Shown here piece after piece: positions 1 to 7,593 of a DNA stretch of 33,382 nucleotides (position 1 is its first letter; each line of letters starts with the position of its first letter). The translations under genes and the position numbers were made by a program. Origin of the DNA: Bacillus sp. 522_BSPC (GTDB taxonomy: Bacteria; Bacillota; Bacilli; Bacillales; Cytobacillaceae); contig NZ_JVDT01000035.1 in NCBI RefSeq assembly GCF_001076885.1, positions 1 to 33,382 of the forward strand, read 5' to 3'. The notes under the pieces are model-generated. The model had not been told where the DNA came from. It saw only the letters and a list, made by a program, of their open reading frames with translations, and made no database searches.

Positions 1-23
1 AAAAGGGAGCTAAAAAAACTCCC
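1..23 (-). terminator. Weak intrinsic terminator after the truncated symporter
   Basis: Read on the minus strand, a GGGAG arm (23-19) and a CTCCC arm (9-5) enclose a 9-base U-rich loop, followed by at least four U at the window edge. It lies 17 bases past the stop of the symporter fragment, so that gene ends here and does not simply run off the window. The stem is short and the U tract is cut by the window edge. Confidence 0.45.
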
Positions 24-40
24 ACAAAAACTTGACTCAA

Positions 41-475
41 TCATGTAATCGGTGTCGCAATACCTGTATAGCAAATTCCTGCTAATATATATGTTGTTGC
101 TGCATAAGCTATTTTGGTATTACCATCTAAATTTGGAGTAACAAAAGTCAAAATAGTAAACACAGCAAATGGAATACTCATCCATAAGAAATATGGGCGG
201 CTCTGTCCATATTTAGATTTTGTACGATCAATTATCATGCCCCATATTGGCGCATCAACCGCATCTACTAATCTAGCAATCAGCAATAGTGTTCCTGCCA
301 CCCCAACGGACAATCCAAATACATCTGTGTAAAAATAAAGCAAATAACTACTAATAATACAATATAATAGATTCCCGCCTGTATCTGTTAGCGCATAACT
401 AATTCTTCTGTGAAAAGGAACCCTGTCATCCAGTAAATGTGGATTTCTTTCCTTTTTTAGTTGTCTTTCTTCCAT
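41..475 (-). pseudogene. GPH-family (glycoside-pentoside-hexuronide) sugar:cation symporter, N-terminal fragment
   Basis: The 144 residues match the N-terminal part of GPH-type major facilitator symporters, which bring glycosides, pentosides or hexuronides in with H+ or Na+. About four membrane segments are visible (near residues 29-52, 58-80, 96-114 and 121-142). The family loop between helices 2 and 3 is present as DAPIWGMIIDRTKSKYGQSRP-like sequence (residues 74-94) with its Asp, Arg and Gly positions. Full-length members have about 450 residues and 12 helices; this frame stops at the end of helix 4 and a terminator-like hairpin follows, so it is probably inactive. The start is well supported by an AGGAGG-type site a few bases upstream. 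It has its own promoter and cre site and lies divergent from an AraC-type activator, which fits a formerly regulated sugar importer. A short functional product cannot be excluded. Confidence 0.65.
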
Positions 476-501
476 ACTCTTAACCTCCTACATTCAAAAT
501 A

Positions 502-515
502 AGTAAACGCTTACC
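502..515 (-). promoter_or_regulatory. cre-like CcpA site downstream of the symporter promoter
   Basis: The core GTAAACGCTTAC (503-514) has the GTAAN-CG-NTTAC symmetry of a catabolite responsive element (known consensus TGWNANCGNTNWCA). It lies a few bases downstream of the predicted -10 of the symporter promoter, where bound CcpA would block transcription. Inferred from pattern only. Confidence 0.55.
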
Positions 516-520
516 TTTTA

Positions 521-549
521 ATCTATAGATTTATTTTAAGGGTTTTCAA
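521..549 (-). promoter_or_regulatory. Predicted sigma-A promoter of the symporter gene
   Basis: On the minus strand, TTGAAA (549-544) is followed after 16-17 bases by TATAGA/ATAGAT (about 527-521). The start point would lie just before the cre-like site at 502-515. The inverted repeat at 562-585 sits immediately upstream of the -35, as expected for an activator site. Confidence 0.45.
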
Positions 550-561
550 AACAAAAAAGTA

Positions 562-585
562 CCACTAAAAAAGTAGATTTAGTGG
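562..585. promoter_or_regulatory. Inverted repeat, candidate AraC-type operator
   Basis: The arms CCACTAAA (562-569) and TTTAGTGG (578-585) are a perfect 8-base inverted repeat with an 8-base spacer. It lies between the divergent symporter and AraC-type genes, about 12 bases upstream of the symporter -35. That position suits an activator binding site. Binding by the neighbouring AraC protein is inference. Confidence 0.4.
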
Positions 586-648
586 TTATATCCGACAATA
601 GCTATGAAAAAAAGACGAAAAAAACATCCTTATGGAAACGATTTATTA

Positions 649-677
649 TGGTATAATCGTCTATGTAAGCGATTGTA
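649..677 (+). promoter_or_regulatory. Extended -10 promoter with a cre-like site at the start point, upstream of the AraC-type gene
   Basis: TGGTATAAT (649-657) is an extended -10 with only a weak -35 near 630. The sequence TGTAAGCGATTGTA (664-677) resembles a cre site and begins where transcription should start. CcpA could therefore repress the activator gene as well as the symporter. The last two cre positions do not match the consensus. Confidence 0.4.
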
Positions 678-751
678 TTTCCTTATCCAAAAAACATAGT
701 GGATAAATCCGACTTTTGGTACACAAAAATGTTTGCGTAAGGAGTGATTAT

Positions 752-1705
752 ATGGATGAAATATATCAAATTCCTATCAGTGTTCCATTAATGTATTTTA
801 AATGTGGACAATTTGTTAGTAATGCCGGATGGAAGCATAAACCTATGTGTTTAAATGGCGATTATGAACTCATTTTAGGTCTACAGGATACGATTTATTT
901 AGAAATAGATAATACTAGATTAGAGGTAAAACCTGGGGATGTATTATTAATTCCTCCTGCTATTCACTATCAAGGATTTGCAGCTTCAAAGGAGAATGCA
1001 AGCTTTTACTGGATGCACTTTTTCCCCCGAAAAGATGTAAATAAAATGAGTAAAGCTCAATTATCACATTATTTATTCACTCAAGATATTCATCCAACAA
1101 ATGATGTGCTAAATAGTTCTGTTTTTCTACCATCTTATTTTCATTTGAAGCAATCCACAAAGGCTTTAATTCTTATGAAACAAATATTGGATATTTCTCA
1201 TAGTAATTATTATAGTACCTATGCTGTTGATTATTTGGTTACCTCTTTGCTACTGGAACTGACGAATCAATACACACAGCTGTTACTTCAATCCCATCAT
1301 CAGGACAGTGAATCCTCTCAAAAATTCACACAGATTCTTGAATGGGTTCGAGTCAATATTTATAAAGATTTAACGGTAAAAGAAATTGCTGAGAAATTTT
1401 CTTTTAATCCAGACCATTTGACGAGAATGTTTAAAAAGAAGATAGGGATGAGCACAATCAAGTATATTAATACTTTAAAAATAAACAAAGCGAAAGAAAT
1501 GCTATGTATTACCAATAAAACCATAAAAGAAATCGCATACGAGCTCCACTTTATCGACGAGAAATACTTTATGAGGCTATTTAAAAGCTATGAAGGAATG
1601 ACTCCAACTCAATACAGAGATGCCTATACCCGAATCTATCTTAATAATAAATTTGTTGATCCTGAAATTCCTCTTCCCCATCACTTAAAGCATTTAGAAG
1701 GATAG
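752..1705 (+). CDS. AraC-family transcriptional regulator
   Basis: This 317-residue protein has the usual AraC-family plan. The N-terminal half (about residues 10-160) is a cupin-like ligand domain with a VKPGDVLLIPPAIHYQG-type turn. The C-terminal 100 residues (about 205-300) hold two helix-turn-helix units, one around LTVKEIAEKFSFNPDHLTRMFKK and one around KTIKEIAYELHFIDEKYFMRLFK, closing with the GMTPTQYR signature. I start it at 752 because GGAGTG at 741-746 is well spaced to that ATG; the earlier in-frame ATG at 716 has no such site. It is transcribed away from the GPH symporter, so it is most likely a local activator that responds to that transporter's sugar. The ligand cannot be read from the sequence. 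Confidence 0.88.
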   Translation: MDEIYQIPISVPLMYFKCGQFVSNAGWKHKPMCLNGDYELILGLQDTIYLEIDNTRLEVKPGDVLLIPPAIHYQGFAASKENASFYWMHFFPRKDVNKMSKAQLSHYLFTQDIHPTNDVLNSSVFLPSYFHLKQSTKALILMKQILDISHSNYYSTYAVDYLVTSLLLELTNQYTQLLLQSHHQDSESSQKFTQILEWVRVNIYKDLTVKEIAEKFSFNPDHLTRMFKKKIGMSTIKYINTLKINKAKEMLCITNKTIKEIAYELHFIDEKYFMRLFKSYEGMTPTQYRDAYTRIYLNNKFVDPEIPLPHHLKHLEG

Positions 1706-1719
1706 GAAAGGAAAAAATA

Positions 1720-1754
1720 GAGGGACGGTTGTGGTAAAACATGCCCCGTCCCTC
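1720..1754. terminator. Hairpin of the GGGACGG repeat type; terminator between converging genes
   Basis: Perfect 9-base arms GAGGGACGG (1720-1728) and CCGTCCCTC (1746-1754) enclose a 17-base loop. Read on the minus strand the stem is followed by UAUUUUUU, a good intrinsic terminator for the 609-residue gene whose stop is 7 bases away. On the plus strand it closes the AraC-type gene, with no U tract. The arms match the outer arms of the family A repeats elsewhere in the window, but the loop differs. Confidence 0.7.
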
Positions 1755-1761
1755 CACTTCC

Positions 1762-3591
1762 CTACTTCAACAACTGCTTAGCTAATTTCCGTTCTTCTTT
1801 TTCTTTTGTAGTTGTTGCTATTGTTTTAAGACTTTGCTGTATTTGAGCTTGTTGACTAAATGTTGATGTCCATTCTGTAAGTATGATTAATGCATGCCAG
1901 CGTAAGCTTTCATTTTCTGATTCGAGCGCTCCTTGCACTAATGGAAATCCTACGCCCTCGTATTCATGTAAATCTTGAATGATGAATTCCAGACAATTCT
2001 GTTCTTCTATCGATAAGCTTGGTAAAGAAAAATGTGTTTCTGCAAAGGCACAGAGATTTTTAATAGGGTTTAGTTCTTTCGTTTCCATTATAGTGAAATA
2101 TAACATGCTATTAGTTGGTTCCTTCTTTAGCCATTCAAATAATAGAGTGGTGATGTCTAATTGATAGAATCGCGCAATCTCTATTGCTCGGAAATCAACC
2201 TTCTCGCTCTCTTGTAAAGTATCCACCGCAAGCTGGGACCATTTAGGATTTTGAATGAATGGTTGAACCGCTTCTTGAATCGCAGTACGTTCATGCTGTT
2301 TCCATTGCTCCTTCAATCGATCTTCCCAAATTTCTTCCTCTACATTTATATATTTACTTATTTTAACAATCGGATAGAAATCCTCCAAGGTGTCACAGTG
2401 AGTATGGGCATGGTGAAGGAAACGAGTCAACACAGTACCAGCATAAGGGTAGTTATCAATACCATCTGGATTAGTCTCATCCAATAAACAATCCATAATT
2501 ATAGTTGCTCCAGTGTATAGCTCCTTCGAAATGTTCTTTTCATAGAGTGCCACGTCTAGCTCTCCCTTTGTTGCACAACGAAGGGCTAGGTGCTCAATAA
2601 ATCTTCTGTTTTCACAGCCTTTTGTTAGCAGCCAATATTTCATTTCTGGTGTTTTGGCCTCCACTAACTCAATCGCTGTCATTCTCCCCAAGCCTTGGAC
2701 AGACTGAACCAGTTTCCAAATTTGGTCATTTACTCCCTTCCCTCCACTTCTAATTGCGAAAATGGCATATGCCGTAAATTCATCGTGTAAGCCAATTGTA
2801 TATAAGAGCTCTTGATATTCTTCACAATTAGTAAAGCCCAGAACAAGAATAGCGAATTTGACTACATCTCTATGAGCAGCATGCTCAAGCAGCCATAATG
2901 CCTCTTGCTTTACCACAGTCTCATCCAATTCCACTTGCCCTAATTGCTGTATAATCTCATCTCGATAAATGGCAATATGGTCAAAAATAATTTGGTCATA
3001 TGTCGCTTTCCTTGTTTTTGCAGTAGGATTTTCCAGCTGCTCGTTGAAAAGCTTCATAAGCTTAGTCGCAAAAAATGGTGTTGGCGGTTCATTCACGATG
3101 ATATCAAAAAGGCCAGGATCTAATTTCGGTTTATCTACACCAAAAAAGTATTCATCATCTGGCAATTGCCCATCTACTATTCTATTATTTTCTTGAACTT
3201 GCTTTTGGATAAACGGAACAATTTTTTCTTTATGCTCCCACGGAAGAAATTCGAGTTTTTCTGATTCATTCATAATGGTCTCATTATCGATTTTGATAAT
3301 ACAGTTAAGACTCATATAGCCACCAATTTTGACAGATACTTTATGAGTTTTCCCATCTTCCAAAGTAAGAATCCCTGATAATCTAGTATAAGGAAGAAGA
3401 TGAGAAAAGATAGATTTGCGCTTATTCGCATCAACTGTCTCCCCATCTATGATAAGAATTTCCTCTTTCATTTTATTAACCACTTCTATACGATGCCCTT
3501 TATAATCAATCGTCCAACCCTTGTGAACTTCTTTTTCAATATCCTTTTTCAAGTTTTGCATTTCATGTTTGAATTCATCTCGAAACCCCAT
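1762..3591 (-). CDS. Unrecognised 609-residue cytoplasmic protein, beta-rich N-terminus and helical-repeat C-terminus
   Basis: I do not recognise this family. No signal peptide or membrane segment is visible. The first 30 residues are charged and coil-like. Residues about 30-110 alternate short beta-type stretches (GHRIEVVNK, EEILIIDGETV, HKVSVKIGGYMSLNCIIKID). From about 150 the protein is almost wholly helical, with paired amphipathic helices reminiscent of HEAT or ARM repeats (for example near LALRCATKGELDVALYEK and ESLRWHALIILTEW), which suggests a scaffold or binding role rather than catalysis. The start has a G-rich site (GGGGGCC) just upstream. It follows araR on the same strand, but araR has its own terminator, so it is probably a separate unit. 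It ends at a strong hairpin. Confidence 0.7.
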   Translation of the reverse strand: MGFRDEFKHEMQNLKKDIEKEVHKGWTIDYKGHRIEVVNKMKEEILIIDGETVDANKRKSIFSHLLPYTRLSGILTLEDGKTHKVSVKIGGYMSLNCIIKIDNETIMNESEKLEFLPWEHKEKIVPFIQKQVQENNRIVDGQLPDDEYFFGVDKPKLDPGLFDIIVNEPPTPFFATKLMKLFNEQLENPTAKTRKATYDQIIFDHIAIYRDEIIQQLGQVELDETVVKQEALWLLEHAAHRDVVKFAILVLGFTNCEEYQELLYTIGLHDEFTAYAIFAIRSGGKGVNDQIWKLVQSVQGLGRMTAIELVEAKTPEMKYWLLTKGCENRRFIEHLALRCATKGELDVALYEKNISKELYTGATIIMDCLLDETNPDGIDNYPYAGTVLTRFLHHAHTHCDTLEDFYPIVKISKYINVEEEIWEDRLKEQWKQHERTAIQEAVQPFIQNPKWSQLAVDTLQESEKVDFRAIEIARFYQLDITTLLFEWLKKEPTNSMLYFTIMETKELNPIKNLCAFAETHFSLPSLSIEEQNCLEFIIQDLHEYEGVGFPLVQGALESENESLRWHALIILTEWTSTFSQQAQIQQSLKTIATTTKEKEERKLAKQLLK

Positions 3592-3734
3592 GTCGGCCCC
3601 CTTTTTTTTCTTTTTTGTTAAAAATGGATAGTATAGTATATTAATCCATTTTCTACTATTTATTATTCTTCCTTCTATTAAATACTATCTTTCTCCTAGT
3701 GGAAAGACTATTAAGTAAAATAGCTAGAAAAAAA

Positions 3735-3782
3735 ACGGTTCTTGTGAGTCGAATGAGCTCACAAGAACCGTCCCTCTGCTTC
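3735..3782. repeat. Family A hairpin repeat serving as the araR terminator and encoding its last residues
   Basis: Perfect 14-base arms ACGGTTCTTGTGAG (3735-3748) and CTCACAAGAACCGT (3758-3771) surround a 9-base loop, followed by a tail CCCTCTGCTTCCC that recurs in other copies. On the minus strand the stem runs straight into eight U, a textbook intrinsic terminator. The araR stop codon (3761-3759) lies inside the right arm, so part of the stem is translated. Other copies: 9058-9101 and 10986-11028; half-copies: 15047-15072 and 16547-16570. Confidence 0.85.
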
Positions 3783-4865
3783 CCTTATATCTTTAACTGT
3801 TTCGCCTTCTATTAATTTCGGTTGGTAATAATTTTCGTTTGGTAATTCTTTTTTTCCTTGTAATTTTTTAATGATCCAATCAGCTGCATCGTGTCCCATT
3901 TGTTCTTGGGGATGTGTTAATGTGGTGAGTTTAATGTTTGCATTTTTGGCAATATAAGAATTATCCTGCCCAATAATAGATAGTTTTTCTGGAATCGAGA
4001 TAGTAAGTTGTCTGCATACATTTACAACCTCTAATGCAACTTCATCGTTATAGCATACAATAGCAGTCATATTTTCTAAATTTTCATCTAAGAACGTCTT
4101 CAAGTTTCTATTTAAATCTAACTTTGTCTCCGTAGTATAAGAAAAAACATGCTCTGCCTGAAATCGCAGTTTGGCTTCTCCCAAGGCTTTTATATATCCT
4201 TTCATACGAAACTTTCCTTGTAAATCATCCATTTTTGCTATAAGCCCTATCTGGGTGTGTCCTTTTGAAATTAATTCGTTTGTAGCGAGATAGCTAGATT
4301 GCACATCATCTAAACAAAAGAAGGGAACCTCTAACTCTTCGTAATAAGCATTGACCATTATAAATGGAACCTCTTGTTCTTTAAAGGATAAATAGTAAGC
4401 AATATTAGGGTTGTATAAATTACTTTTCGTCGGCTCTACAATTAATCCATCTACACCAAAGGATAGCATCATTTCTAATGCTTTCTTTTCTTGCTCCACA
4501 TCATTATTGGTACTAGCTAATAATAACGAATAATCTTCTACATTTAATCTCCCTTCAATCCCGCGGATAATTGACGGAAAAATGTAATCAGAAATATAGG
4601 TTGTTATAACACCAATTGTTTTACTATTGGATTTCCCGCTCGTTTTTGACTGATATTGATTACTAACATAAGTACCAGATCCTTTTTCGCTTCTCAGGTA
4701 TCCATCATTCGCCAATTCTAGAATCGCCTTTCGAACAGTATGACGGCTCACTTGGTACTTTTCTTGCAGGCTTGATTCAGTAGGAATTTGTTCTCCAACA
4801 CGATAGTCCCCAGAAAGAATTTTACTTTTTATTTCATCAATGATGATTTGATACTTTAATTTCAT
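3759..4865 (-). CDS. araR: Arabinose operon repressor AraR (GntR HTH fused to a LacI-type sensor)
   Basis: The 368 residues show the AraR plan: an N-terminal GntR-type winged helix (residues about 4-70, with TESSLQEKYQVSRHTVRKAI and the wing GSGTYVSNQ) and a LacI/GalR-like periplasmic-binding-type domain (about 80-360) that should bind L-arabinose. In the family, arabinose releases the repressor from palindromes resembling ATTTGTACGTACAAAT; four such candidates lie between this gene and araB. The gene is divergent from araB-araD-araA, the standard arrangement. The start has AAGGAAGTG upstream. The last eight residues (EAEGRFL and its neighbours) and the TGA come from the hairpin repeat at 3735-3782, so the C-terminus looks recently replaced. 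One box covers its own predicted start point, implying autoregulation. Confidence 0.92.
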   Translation of the reverse strand: MKLKYQIIIDEIKSKILSGDYRVGEQIPTESSLQEKYQVSRHTVRKAILELANDGYLRSEKGSGTYVSNQYQSKTSGKSNSKTIGVITTYISDYIFPSIIRGIEGRLNVEDYSLLLASTNNDVEQEKKALEMMLSFGVDGLIVEPTKSNLYNPNIAYYLSFKEQEVPFIMVNAYYEELEVPFFCLDDVQSSYLATNELISKGHTQIGLIAKMDDLQGKFRMKGYIKALGEAKLRFQAEHVFSYTTETKLDLNRNLKTFLDENLENMTAIVCYNDEVALEVVNVCRQLTISIPEKLSIIGQDNSYIAKNANIKLTTLTHPQEQMGHDAADWIIKKLQGKKELPNENYYQPKLIEGETVKDIREAEGRFL

Positions 4866-4916
4866 TTAACGCACTTCCTTCAATGTTGTTATCCATTCAA
4901 ATTTGATAATCACGAT

Positions 4917-4932
4917 ATTTGTATGGTCATAT
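4917..4932. promoter_or_regulatory. Candidate AraR box over the araR start point
   Basis: ATTTGTATGGTCATAT is a partial match to the AraR palindrome, with the left half ATTTGTA intact. It overlaps the predicted araR -10 (4936-4931) and the start point, where bound AraR would repress its own gene. Confidence 0.45.
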
Positions 4933-4972
4933 TCTAGCATATGTATGAATAAAATAAAATAAAATAAAATAA
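4931..4972 (-). promoter_or_regulatory. Predicted araR promoter with an AAAAT microsatellite in and above its -35 region
   Basis: On the minus strand an extended -10, TGCTAGAAT (4939-4931), precedes araR. No good -35 is visible; the -35 position falls in a perfect run of four AAAAT units (4951-4970, partial units on both sides). The A/T tract could act as an UP element, and slippage by five bases would alter it. Confidence 0.5.
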
Positions 4973-4988
4973 CACCTATCAAACCAGA

Positions 4989-5004
4989 CAAATTACATAC
5001 AAAT
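4989..5004. promoter_or_regulatory. Candidate AraR box (upstream, intermediate)
   Basis: The right half TACAAAT and the central ACATAC match the AraR palindrome; the left half is degenerate. It lies between the araR and araB promoters and may be an auxiliary site for DNA looping. Confidence 0.35.
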
Positions 5005-5092
5005 ATCAACATCATCTTTTACTATTATTTTATTGGTTATCGAATCAGTTCTTGTTAAAAAATTAATAGAAACATCAATCGTGTTCTTTGGC

Positions 5093-5108
5093 ATTTGTGT
5101 GTACATTT
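5093..5108. promoter_or_regulatory. Candidate AraR box 1 of the araB promoter
   Basis: ATTTGTGTGTACATTT keeps the ATTTGT half and the central GTAC of the AraR palindrome. Its centre is 31 bases (about three helical turns) from the next box, on the same face of the DNA, which suits cooperative binding. Confidence 0.5.
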
Positions 5109-5118
5109 ATACTTTTAA

Positions 5119-5139
5119 TTGACATAAGTACGTACATAT
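5119..5139 (+). promoter_or_regulatory. araB -35 element overlapped by candidate AraR box 2
   Basis: TTGACA (5119-5124) is a perfect -35 hexamer, directly overlapped by ATAAGTACGTACATAT (5124-5139), which contains the perfectly symmetric core GTACGTAC. A repressor bound here would exclude RNA polymerase. The matching -10 is not clear (candidates are TATATT at 5137 or sequence near 5142), so the exact start point is uncertain. Confidence 0.55.
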
Positions 5140-5194
5140 ATTAAGGTGAATATGTACTAATGAAACAAATGAATCTCCATTCGATTACAATTGA

Positions 5195-5208
5195 TGAAAT
5201 CGCTATCA
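5195..5208 (+). promoter_or_regulatory. Perfect-consensus cre site abutting the araB ribosome binding site
   Basis: TGAAATCGCTATCA fits the CcpA consensus TGWNANCGNTNWCA at every defined position. It ends at the first base of the AAGGAGGG ribosome binding site (5208-5215). It is far downstream of the promoter, so CcpA would act as a roadblock to elongation. Confidence 0.75.
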
Positions 5209-5220
5209 AGGAGGGAATAT

Positions 5221-6834
5221 ATGAAAACCAATCAAACAAATACAAAACAAGCAATTGTTGAGGGATTAACTTCACTTGGGATTGAATTCGGTTCCACGAG
5301 AATTAAGGCAGTCTTAATTGATCATAACTTTGAAACCATCGCATCTGGAAGCTATGAGTGGGAAAATCTTTTAGAAGATGGATTTTGGACGTACAACCTA
5401 GTCGATATTATCAACGGTCTCCAAACAGCTTATAGTGAAATGAAGCAAGAGGTTGAACGCAACTATGGTGTCACCATACGAACGGTTGGTTCTATTGGAT
5501 TTTCTGCGATGATGCATGGATATATGGCCTTTGATAACACTGGCGAACTACTTGTACCCTTTCGGACATGGCGCAATACTACAACTAGCGTTGCCGCAAA
5601 AAAATTAACAGATGCCTTTCAATTCAATATTCCAGAACGATGGAGCATCGCCCATCTTTACCAAGCAATATTGAATGATGAACAGCATATTCCACGAATC
5701 GAGCATATTACCACTTTAGCTGGCTATATCCACTGGCTATTGACTGGCGAAAAGGCACTTGGCATTGGGGACGCTTCAGGAATGTTCCCAATAAATGAAG
5801 CATCACAGGATTACAACCAAGCTATGATTGAACAGTTTGAAGCATTAATTGCTGCGAAAGAATACCCTTGGAAGCTAAAAGACATTCTTCCTAAAGTTGC
5901 AACCGCAGGGGAACAAGCAGGTGTATTAACAGAGGTAGGGGCAAAAATTCTCGATCGATCTCGTAATTTACAGCCAGGGATTCCATTATGTCCCCCTGAA
6001 GGCGATGCGGGAACAGGGATGGTCGCAACAAACAGTGTGAGAAAACGCACTGGAAACGTCTCTGTCGGAACTTCTGTTTTCGCAATGATTGTTCTAGAAA
6101 AAGAGCTTTCAAAGGTTTATCCAGAAATCGACTTAGTAACAACGCCAGATGGCAGCCCAGTTGCAATGGTTCATGCAAACAACTGTACAAGTGATCTAAA
6201 TGCATGGATGCGATTATTCCGTGAATCTTTAGAGGCGATGGGCCAAAAGGTTGATATGAATAAATTATTTGAAGCTTTATTGAGTACTGCTTTGGAAGCG
6301 GATCCAGATGGTGGTGGACTACTAAGCTATGGTTATTATTCAGGTGAGAATATTACAGGTTTAGAAAGCGGGCGCCCTCTCTTTGTCCGGTCACCAGAAA
6401 GTACATTTAATTTAGCGAACTTTATGCGCACACATCTCTTCTCTGCATTTGGTGCATTGAAAATTGGCATGGATATTTTAACGAAACAAGAAGATGTGGC
6501 AATCGATAGCATTTTAGGTCATGGTGGTTTATTTAAAACCCCTGTTGTCGGTCAAAAAATTGTTGCCGCTGCCATGAATACTCCCGTTTCCATAATGGCA
6601 ACTGCAGGAGAAGGCGGAGCGTGGGGAATGGCTATTCTTGCTTCTTACATGAGGAACAAAGATGAAAATGATAGTTTAGAAGACTTCCTCGACAAGCAAG
6701 TATTTAAAGAGGTTGATAAGCAAGAAATGTATCCAGATCGCTTTGACGTAGAAGGATTTGAAGCATTTATTGCCCGTTATAAAAAAGGGTTAGCTATTGA
6801 GAAAGTAGCCGTCGAAAATATGATTCACGAGTAA
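5221..6834 (+). CDS. araB: L-ribulokinase, Lactobacillus-type FGGY kinase
   Basis: This enzyme phosphorylates L-ribulose to L-ribulose 5-phosphate with ATP, the second step of arabinose breakdown. The 537 residues form a two-domain FGGY sugar kinase. The N-terminal phosphate loop [15 protein letters not shown] is near residues 20-34. The second domain shows [12 protein letters not shown] and [11 protein letters not shown] (about residues 260-290) and a C-terminal glycine-rich ATP-site loop, GEGGAWGMA, near 460. It is shorter than classical AraB (about 560) and lacks its usual N-terminal pattern. From memory it resembles the araB product of the Lactobacillus plantarum araBDA operon closely. 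I start it at 5221, where AAGGAGGG gives ideal spacing; the upstream in-frame ATG at 5191 lies inside the regulatory region. AraR and CcpA control are indicated by the boxes upstream. Confidence 0.88.
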   Translation: MKTNQTNTKQAIVEGLTSLGIEFGSTRIKAVLIDHNFETIASGSYEWENLLEDGFWTYNLVDIINGLQTAYSEMKQEVERNYGVTIRTVGSIGFSAMMHGYMAFDNTGELLVPFRTWRNTTTSVAAKKLTDAFQFNIPERWSIAHLYQAILNDEQHIPRIEHITTLAGYIHWLLTGEKALGIGDASGMFPINEASQDYNQAMIEQFEALIAAKEYPWKLKDILPKVATAGEQAGVLTEVGAKILDRSRNLQPGIPLCPPEGDAGTGMVATNSVRKRTGNVSVGTSVFAMIVLEKELSKVYPEIDLVTTPDGSPVAMVHANNCTSDLNAWMRLFRESLEAMGQKVDMNKLFEALLSTALEADPDGGGLLSYGYYSGENITGLESGRPLFVRSPESTFNLANFMRTHLFSAFGALKIGMDILTKQEDVAIDSILGHGGLFKTPVVGQKIVAAAMNTPVSIMATAGEGGAWGMAILASYMRNKDENDSLEDFLDKQVFKEVDKQEMYPDRFDVEGFEAFIARYKKGLAIEKVAVENMIHE

Positions 6835-6851
6835 GGAGATGAAGATTTAAC

Positions 6852-7547
6852 ATGTTAGAACAGCTAAAAGAAGAAGTATTTTATGCAAATTTAGAATTGC
6901 CTAAGCATGGGCTTGTGAAATATACATGGGGTAACGCTAGTGCCATTGATCGTGAAAGTGGTTTATTTGTTATCAAACCGAGTGGCATTAACTATGAAAC
7001 AATGAAACCAAGCGATATGGTTGTTATTGATTTAGATGGGAATGTAGTAGAAGGAGACTTTAGACCTTCATCCGACACAGCTACTCACGCAGTACTTTAT
7101 AAGCATTATCAAGAAATCGGAGGCATTGTGCATACTCATTCTACTTGGGCAACAATATGGGCTCAAGCAGGGCTGGACCTCCCGGCATTGGGCACCACTC
7201 ATGCAGACACCTTTTATGGGTCTGTTCCATGCGCTCGCTATTTAACCCAAGAAGAAATCGATCGTAGCTACGAAGCGGAAACTGGTAACGTAATCATCGA
7301 AACCTTCAAAGAGCGTGGATTAGATATTTTAGCTATTCCTGGAGTATTGCTGCATGGACATGGTCCTTTCACATGGGGCAAAGACGTGCATTCTGCTGTC
7401 ATGAATAGCGTCGTGTTAGATGAGGTTGCAAAAATGAATTTATTTACACGAGAATTAAATCGTTTTTCAGAAGAATTACCTCAACGAATCTTAGATAAAC
7501 ACTATTTACGCAAACATGGCAAAAATGCCTATTACGGTCAAAAGTAA
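6852..7547 (+). CDS. araD: L-ribulose-5-phosphate 4-epimerase
   Basis: This enzyme converts L-ribulose 5-phosphate to D-xylulose 5-phosphate, which enters the pentose phosphate pathway. The 231 residues match the class II aldolase/epimerase family in length. Visible signatures are WGNASAIDRESGLFVIKPSG near residue 27 (phosphate and substrate binding), the paired metal histidines of VHTHSTWATIWAQ near residue 95, and a third metal histidine in LLHGHGPFTWG near residue 170. It begins 17 bases after the araB stop with GGAG in between, so the two are co-transcribed. Identification is secure. Confidence 0.96.
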   Translation: MLEQLKEEVFYANLELPKHGLVKYTWGNASAIDRESGLFVIKPSGINYETMKPSDMVVIDLDGNVVEGDFRPSSDTATHAVLYKHYQEIGGIVHTHSTWATIWAQAGLDLPALGTTHADTFYGSVPCARYLTQEEIDRSYEAETGNVIIETFKERGLDILAIPGVLLHGHGPFTWGKDVHSAVMNSVVLDEVAKMNLFTRELNRFSEELPQRILDKHYLRKHGKNAYYGQK

Positions 7548-7593
7548 AATAACTTAAACTACTAAACTAATAAATGGAAAAGAGGGAAATAGA

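Noticed and set aside
5191-5220. Upstream ATG giving a ten-residue longer AraB
   Set aside because: It would put the cre site and the AAGGAGGG ribosome binding site inside the coding sequence and has no site of its own.
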